Assembly: GCA_022432975.1 (NCBI GenBank)
Contig: CM039509.1
Span: 39,590,209-39,654,208 of the forward strand
Source of the DNA: Begonia masoniana
Taxonomy: Eukaryota > Streptophyta > Magnoliopsida > Cucurbitales > Begoniaceae
Direction: 5' to 3'
DNA length: 64,000 bases
Below, one piece after another: positions 58,519-64,000 of the stretch (its first letter is position 1; each line of letters begins with the position of its first letter). The notes below the pieces were generated by a model that saw nothing but the letters and a program-made list of their open reading frames with translations, searched no databases and was not told where the DNA came from. Both the position numbers and the translations under genes were made by a program.

Positions 58519-59993
58519 TGATAAGTGTGTATTTTACACACTTTATTGTACTTTTTAATACTTGAATTAATGAGTTTTACTCAAGTTTATTATGAAACTT
58601 CTGATATATTTGGTGAGTGTGCAGACAAATTAATTAAAACAGGAAAAAGAAAGAAGCTGAAGAAGAAAGACAGTTGAAGATAAGAAAAAAAAGGAGGAAA
58701 TCGAACTCCATCCATCCATGCGATCGATTGCTACAAATAACAGAAATCGATCGCCATTCATATGGAAAAGCAGCCAGCGATCGATCTCTATACAATACAG
58801 AAATCGATCGCCGTACATGAAGAGAAAGCAAACCGATCGCTGCACATTAAAGAAACCGATCGCCACACATATTTGAAGGCAGCAGCGATCGATCTCTATG
58901 AAATGCAGAGATCGATCGCTACACATATCACTACACAAGCTTTTGCAAAGAGATGCCGCGATCGATTTCTGTAACTTGTCAGAGATCGATCGCCTATCAC
59001 TCTAGATATGGAAAGACGATGTGTTTTAATCTGAACCGTTCAATTGAAGACAGATCTAATCTCAACCATTGATCAGCTTAAAGAAAATTATAAAACCTAA
59101 GGCAGCAGACCTAAAAGAGAGATCCGGAGCAAATCTAGAGGCCGCGACGGAGAGCACCACCGAGCGAATTCTTCGACGAGGAGGGGCGATCATTCTTCAT
59201 AGTTTTCTTTTCCTTTCTTTTTAATTTCACTATTTAATTATGCAACTCTTTATTATTATTGTTGTTTATTTTTATTCTAGCATGAACTAAAACGTTTGTT
59301 CTAGGGTTTCGATGTAGCTTTACTATGATTGTTTATTTTTCTTGATTCAAGTATTTAATTTTCTGTTTCTGTTCTGTGTTTGAGTAATTTATTCTGAACG
59401 TAATGCTTAGGTTTGATTGATCACCAAAACTAAGAACTTTAGGGTTGATTCGGGATGCGAGAGCGGAGAATTTAACCGTGCACTGAATAGTTTGCCATGA
59501 AAAGGATGTTAGGCTAGAGATAGCTAATGCGTTCATGTGGTAGTATAATTTCTCATTCTTAATGTATTCAATTAATTCTCAGGATTAGAGACCGAGAGGT
59601 AATAATTCGTTAATTGAATAAGTTTATTTTTGCTCGAGAGAGATTGATAAATATTTTCGTGAAATTGCCATCAACACGAAGAAATAGAATTTAATTACTT
59701 GAATTAGGTTTAATAAATAGGATTAGTTAAGTGAAATCGGAACCCTGGAATTTTCTCATCATATAATTTTACTATTTTACATTTAAGTCTTTTATTTGAA
59801 TTGTTGATTGATTTTCAGTTGAATTAATTTAGTTTAAAATCCAAAAATTACTTATTATTTCTTTTCAAATTAAACTAATAATTAGATATTCAATATTTAA
59901 CATAATTATTCCTCGTGGGATCGACACTCGTACTTAATATACACTTTATTACTTTTGCGACACGTGCACTTGCGTATACGATTTTTCGCAACA
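58519..59993 (+). mobile_element. 3' LTR of the Athila-like element
   Basis: A copy of 51917-53391 with constant offset 6602 and the same length, ending TTTTTCGCAACA followed by the TTAAT duplication. Confidence 0.92.
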
Positions 59994-60692
59994 TTAATAC
60001 ATGAGCAGTCATGTTTAGACATTGATATAGAATAGTTTAAAAGATAATATTTGTAGGACATTTGCATGTGTATGAAAATGATGGAATTGACAAAAATTAC
60101 GTAATAGCAAAGCTTGAACGTTGAAAGTAAAAGTAAAAGTAAAAGAAGACGAAGTCATGAGATAACTAAGTTTTAAAAGAAGGTTGACTTTCGATCAGTA
60201 TATAACAGTTAAGAGGATTCGGTAAAAGTACATGTTTTGCAACTGCACGTATTCTCACTTACTGAGTTTATTTCACCTTATTTATTATTGTGATTTAGGT
60301 GAATTTTTATCTAATGAAGAAATAGCTGCGATTGATCAGCTTTTAGTAGCAAGCGAACATACAGATGAAGAAAATATTGTTGAGTTCGAGGAAAAAGATT
60401 TAAATTAGTACGCTTTAATTTTCAAATGATATTTAATATTTTATTTCAGTTCAAGACTTGAATGATTATGTTGAATTTTATTATTAAATAAAATTTCATT
60501 AATTGTTTTTAATTATGTGATGGTTTCAAGATTTTGACAAATTTATTACAAAGCTTCCGAGAAATTAAAGTTTTTAGTTAATATTTAAATTTTTAAATTA
60601 TGATCTAGCATTCGATTTTAAATCAATTTTGGAAAAAATTTTAGTGTTTTCAAAATTAAGGTTTTAAATTAAGAATTTTTAAATTGGGGCGT
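59994..60692 (+). mobile_element. Old LTR, right part
   Basis: Continuation of 50635-51911. Acceptor-like ATTGTGATTTAG|GTGAAT ends at 60298. It ends near TTGGGGCGTCCA (about 60692), resembling the GGGGCGTCACA ends of other LTRs here. Net putative intron (51819-60298 minus the insertion) is about 400 nt. No ORF supported. Confidence 0.5.
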
Positions 60693-61734
60693 CCAATCTC
60701 CGGAGCGGACAATATCTTACTGGGAAAATGGATCGTGATAGATGTTTTTCTTTTCGATAAAATTTGAGAGGCCCCCATGTACTTTGTTATTCAGGTTGTG
60801 ATTCAGCTAAATACAAATTTTTTAAAAAAATATTAATTTATTAAATAGTAAAATAAAAAAAATATTATAGTTACACAAGGTTATGTGTCAAATACGATTT
60901 AGAATTAATTTTAATTGTTCCATTTTTCAACCTTTCAACTTCCGTTTGTTACTTTTGCAAACTTCTGGCGTGTTTCTATTTAAATTCCGGTAATCTTGTG
61001 CAAGGAGGGGTACAATTTGTAATTTTATTTTTTTCAATAAAAGAAATTAGAAATAGTAAGAGATAAAACTACCATCCAGATAATAATTATTAAAAATAAC
61101 ACTAAATTTTTTTAGAAGGAGAAAACATTTTTGTTCTACAAGAAAAATAATAATTTTAAAATAGAACTTTATCATACATACGTCTCAAAATGAAATACAA
61201 GGAGGTGGACTGTGGACACCCATTAAAAAAAAGAGAGATAGTTAAACTTTTTGCAGAGGAAAAATTTGACAGGAGCACCGAATTCTCCAACCTCGTAAAA
61301 CATGAAACAGAGGCATACAAAACTATCAAATCTTTGAAACCCTCCATTGTCATAATTAATCACTCTCGCCTTCTTCCCTCTCTATCTCTATCCCATAATT
61401 ATGTAGAGTTGCTCTATCACTCAATTTCTTAACGGTAGAGTGGGCAAGTCTGGTTTTTCTTCAACCAGGTGATGATACACGATTCGTGGTAAATATGGTC
61501 ACACGATAGCAGGATGAATCATTTTTCATCAAAAAATGTCCTTGGGAAAATGTTAGAGTTTTGCACTTCTCCTCTCCTCATAAACTTGTGTTTTCTTAGC
61601 ATCTTGACTTCAGAATCAGAAACGACTTTGTTTTTGCCGACAAAAGATGTGGTCAGCGATTGACAGAGTAGATTGAATGTCAGAGGTCGAAGAATATAAT
61701 TATGAGAGAATTGTTCAACGAAAGCTTAAGTGTA
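60693..61734. other. AT-rich intergenic sequence
   Basis: No gene recognised. An 80-codon ORF at 61190-61432 has no recognisable motif, contains AT-rich low-complexity residues and overlaps a minus-strand ORF of similar quality; I do not support it. Confidence 0.5.
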
Positions 61735-62150
61735 TGTTGGAATTTATTAAACCAATCACACCATAAAAAATAATCAAGAATAAAATAGAAGAATGAAAGA
61801 AGAAATTAAGACACAAGATTTATGTGGTTCGGACCAAACTGTACCACAACCAAGACACAAAACCTCAGCAGTAAGTTTTATTCAAGAATCAATAAAGTAA
61901 TAGTTTTTTGTAATGCTGTAAACATCGCTTGCAGCATTATTTTCAATACCAGAGACGTTTTTTCTAAAGAGAAAATCCTATTGAGCACCCACTCTAAGAT
62001 TTCACTCTCTTCAGCTTGCATTTTCTCCCTGATAATCGGCTTAAAACAACGGTCTAAATAGGTTGGTTCAGTCAAGTTTTTAGATTCAAATGGATCGAAC
62101 CGACCCTAACAATTTTTTGACTATGTAGAGCAAAACCAAACTAACCTTAA
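61735..62150 (+). mobile_element. Degenerate copia-type LTR or TRIM fragment (tentative)
   Basis: It starts TGTTGGAATTTATTAAACC and contains ACAAGATTTATGTGGTTCGG, a phrase common near the 5' end of plant copia LTRs. Limits are uncertain and I found no duplication. Confidence 0.35.
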
Positions 62151-62884
62151 CATTTGATCGTATCATATAAAACTTTCTTTGGACCATGAATTAGTATTAT
62201 GATCATTAAAGCACGAGAAATGGAATACATGGGCTTGTTTTTATTGTTTTTATTGAAATAATCAATTTATGACTAAAAGTAAGAATAATTTATTTAAATA
62301 TTTTATTGATTAGTGTTTCTGCTTATACATTTGGTGGTAATCTACCACTAACTAATTCAATTGAAATTGAAGATAGTTTACATCAATTTCAAACTAGTAA
62401 AATCAATTAAGCATGTTATCCAATGACCAAAAGACGAGAAAACCAAACCAATATTAACCTAAGTTATGTACTACAAAACAAAATCAAATCTACAAATACG
62501 TAAAACATAAGATGTGAAACAGAAAAAGCAAAAACTCTCAAAGCCGATGGTTTGAAAACGAGAGAGAGAGCGAGAGAGTTGGAAAGAGTGTATTTATGAG
62601 ACAAAAAGGAAAGACTAAAAATCTAATTGGCTTAAAAGGATAAAATTCTATTTTATAATATGAGAATTGCCATTTTTTTGAAGAACTTTATTGTTGTGTG
62701 ATGGTCTCATGGATACAGCTTTAAAAAAGAAAAAACAAATTTCCAACCTAATTTTGTAGGGAACCGAAAATGCCAAAATCCGGACCAAACCATCCTAAGT
62801 CCGCTCCATTATGTTGTTTCCTCAACCCTCCACTCGTCTTCTGGTGCTCAGAGTTGACGTTGCCTTAAACCCATAGTCGGCGCC
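62151..62884 (+). promoter_or_regulatory. Upstream region and 5' UTR of the Spb1-type gene
   Basis: AT-rich to about 62750, with a GA-repeat (GAGAGAGAGCGAGAGAG, about 62560-62577). The last ~120 bp are more GC-rich and lead into the ATG at 62885 (GGCGCCATGAGG). No certain TATA box was identified. Confidence 0.4.
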
Positions 62885-63358
62885 ATGAGGAAAGTAAAGC
62901 CGAAACATCGTTTGGACAAGTACTATCACCTAGCCAAAGAGCATGGCTATCGTTCTCGAGCCTCCTGGAAGCTCACGCAACTTGATTCTAAATACACCTT
63001 TCTCCGTTCTTCTCGCTCTGTTCTCGACCTCTGCGCTGCCCCTGGTGGCTGGATGCAGGTTGCGATTGAGCGTGTTCCGGTGGGCGGTCTCGTTCTTGGA
63101 GTCGATTTGGTTCCTATAGCTCCTATTCGCGGGGCAATCGCTATTCAGTAGGATATCACGAAGCCTGAATGCAATGTCAGGATAAGGAAAATTATGAGTG
63201 AGAAAGGATGTGCAGCTTTCGATTTGGTGCTGCACGATGGGTCACCTAATGTTGGTGGAGCGTGGTCGCTGGTGGCCATGACTCAAAATGCTTTAGTCAT
63301 TGATGCAGTGAAGTTGGCGACGCAGTTTTTAGCTCCAAATGGCACGTTTGTGATGAAA
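62885..63358 (+). CDS. SPB1: Spb1/FTSJ3-type 2'-O-ribose rRNA methyltransferase, exon 1 (carries an in-frame TAG)
   Basis: The protein begins [20 protein letters not shown], the conserved start of eukaryotic Spb1/FTSJ3, a nucleolar SAM-dependent enzyme that methylates 25S/28S rRNA during 60S assembly. FtsJ-fold signatures are the catalytic Lys in [10 protein letters not shown], the SAM loop [25 protein letters not shown], the catalytic Asp in [14 protein letters not shown], and the third catalytic residue Lys in GTFVMK at the exon end. The exon is 158 codons and ends in phase 0 at donor AAA|GTGCGT. Codon 89 (63149-63151) is TAG where relatives have Gln (one C-to-T change). Apart from that stop everything looks intact. 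This could be a recent pseudogene copy, a null allele, or a sequencing error. The gene runs past the window. Confidence 0.85.
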
Positions 63359-63922
63359 GTGCGTTTTTGTTTACCTCTCGTGTTTATTTTTATTTTTAAT
63401 TGTTGTCTTGATTTTTGTTTTATCTCCCTTGCAAAATAGGCAATCTATTTTAGGCACTTCTGTAAATGTTCTTACATAATGTGACGATATGCAATTTGTT
63501 CTTACTGATGCCGGTTGACTGACTATCAGAAACTCAGATTCTATTCGTTTAGTGTGTATGAGAGTTTCAACCTTTTTATTATGTATTACAGATGATGGTT
63601 TTAAAAACTTGTTTTTTTTTTTTTTCATTTTGTTTCTTCGAAGTTGAGTTACAATGGTGTTGTCTGAGACGATGCTCCTATCTGGTTATGTTAAACTATA
63701 GATTACGTCTTTGTTGTTTTTCTTTCATTTTTACTTCAAAAATTATGATTTATTTAATTGTGATTCTGCTGCCAGATCTTGATATGAGGTCCTTTTGTTG
63801 ACAAGTGCTATTATCTAGTGACATGTTTATACTTTTTGTTGTCCGTTATCGTGAGTTATTCTGATGTAACAATCCATATGTTGGTTTTATGCTAATGCAT
63901 GCTTACTTTAATGTTGTTTCAG
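63359..63922 (+). other. SPB1: Intron 1 of the Spb1-type gene
   Basis: 564 nt, GTGCGTTTT...TTGTTTCAG, T-rich as usual for plant introns. Small ORFs inside it are chance. Confidence 0.85.
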
Positions 63923-63970
63923 GTCTTCAGGTCACAAGACTACAATTCTGTGCGCTATTGCTTTAAGCAG
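63923..63970 (+). CDS. SPB1: Spb1/FTSJ3-type methyltransferase, exon 2
   Basis: 48 nt encoding VFRSQDYNSVRYCFKQ, which follows the FVMK of exon 1 exactly as in homologues. It is too short for ORF finding but is fixed by acceptor TTTCAG|GTC and donor CAG|GTATTT at 63971. The remaining exons lie outside the window. Confidence 0.85.
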
Positions 63971-64000
63971 GTATTTTTTTTTATCTATATCCAGATATTT

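Larger units (their letters stand above)
51917..59993 (+). mobile_element. Young Athila/Tat-like LTR retrotransposon, non-autonomous (gag-protease only)
   Basis: LTRs 51917-53391 and 58519-59993 are both 1,475 bp (TGATAAGTGTG...TTTTTCGCAACA), with the perfect duplication TTAAT at 51912-51916 and 59994-59998. I noticed no difference between the LTRs in the stretches compared, and all ORFs in them are identical, so insertion is very recent. The primer site matches tRNA-Asp. One intact 814-codon gag-protease ORF; no reverse transcriptase, RNase H or integrase, so it must have moved using enzymes from another element. Confidence 0.92.

Noticed and set aside
50635..60692. Target duplication for the outer old LTR
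   Set aside because: The 5 bp before 50635 (GATGT) do not match the bases after the apparent right end; the right end is probably truncated, so no duplication is claimed.
61190..61432. 80-codon ORF as a possible gene
   Set aside because: No recognisable motif, overlapping minus-strand ORF of equal quality, AT-rich intergenic context.

Overview
This is nuclear DNA from a higher plant, probably a dicot; I cannot name the species. The evidence is plant LTR retrotransposons with initiator-Met and tRNA-Asp primer-binding sites, RICESLEEPER-type hAT transposases, a captured fragment of a PEPPER-like KH-protein gene, a plastid psaA fragment in AT-rich DNA, and, at the right edge, a host gene for the rRNA methyltransferase Spb1/FTSJ3 with plant introns. 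Nearly everything before 60 kb is transposable elements nested inside each other. I could read insertion boundaries directly, because most insertions have TG...CA ends and a perfect or near-perfect 5-bp target duplication.

Layout. 1-16.26 kb: the 3' part of an LTR-type element carrying a plant transposon protein gene (Transposase_32 type). That gene is split by a 9.8-kb insertion (720-10519) full of tandem repeats and a 1,696-nt poly-T tract. The host element's 3' LTR is split by a 3.9-kb solo LTR (11434-15321) holding about 86 copies of a 26-bp repeat. 16.26-30.84 kb: a minus-strand hAT transposase pseudogene (hAT-1), cut by a 1.09-kb gene-capturing hAT (16924-18013) and by an 11.9-kb LTR (18576-30478). 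That LTR itself contains solo LTRs at 21113-26600 (with 23655-26317 inside it) and 27601-30144. About 31.05-50.17 kb: a second, plus-strand hAT pseudogene (hAT-2), split by an LTR element with only a 241-bp internal region (32287-48230). This in turn carries a complete Ty3/gypsy chromovirus (32413-40776, minus strand) in its 5' LTR and a solo LTR (43660-46128) in its 3' LTR. 50.36-50.58 kb: nuclear copy of plastid psaA. 50.64-60.69 kb: an old LTR split by a very young Athila/Tat-like element (51917-59993) with apparently identical 1,475-bp LTRs, a primer site matching tRNA-Asp and an intact gag-protease ORF but no RT or integrase. 60.7-62.8 kb: AT-rich sequence with an old LTR fragment. 62.885 kb to the end: Spb1-type gene, with an in-frame TAG in exon 1.

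The most unusual signal is a module shared by all the long LTRs here, although they belong to several families and are otherwise hard to align. Each has a splice-donor-like AG|GTAAGT, then within about 25-70 nt a CCTACAyCAC-type motif, then 0.4-1.8 kb later the reverse complement GTGrTGTAG|GT, which itself forms the splice acceptor. The variable base of the motif changes together with its partner (C/G, T/A or A/T) across LTR families. In several families a 41-54-nt exon-like segment bounded by AG and GT precedes the donor. This looks like a conserved, spliced, non-coding LTR transcript whose intron ends pair with each other. I infer this from sequence only; no transcript was available.

No tRNA, rRNA or CRISPR was found. 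The only features that look functional in coding terms are the Athila-like gag-protease ORF and, apart from its one stop codon, the Spb1 gene.
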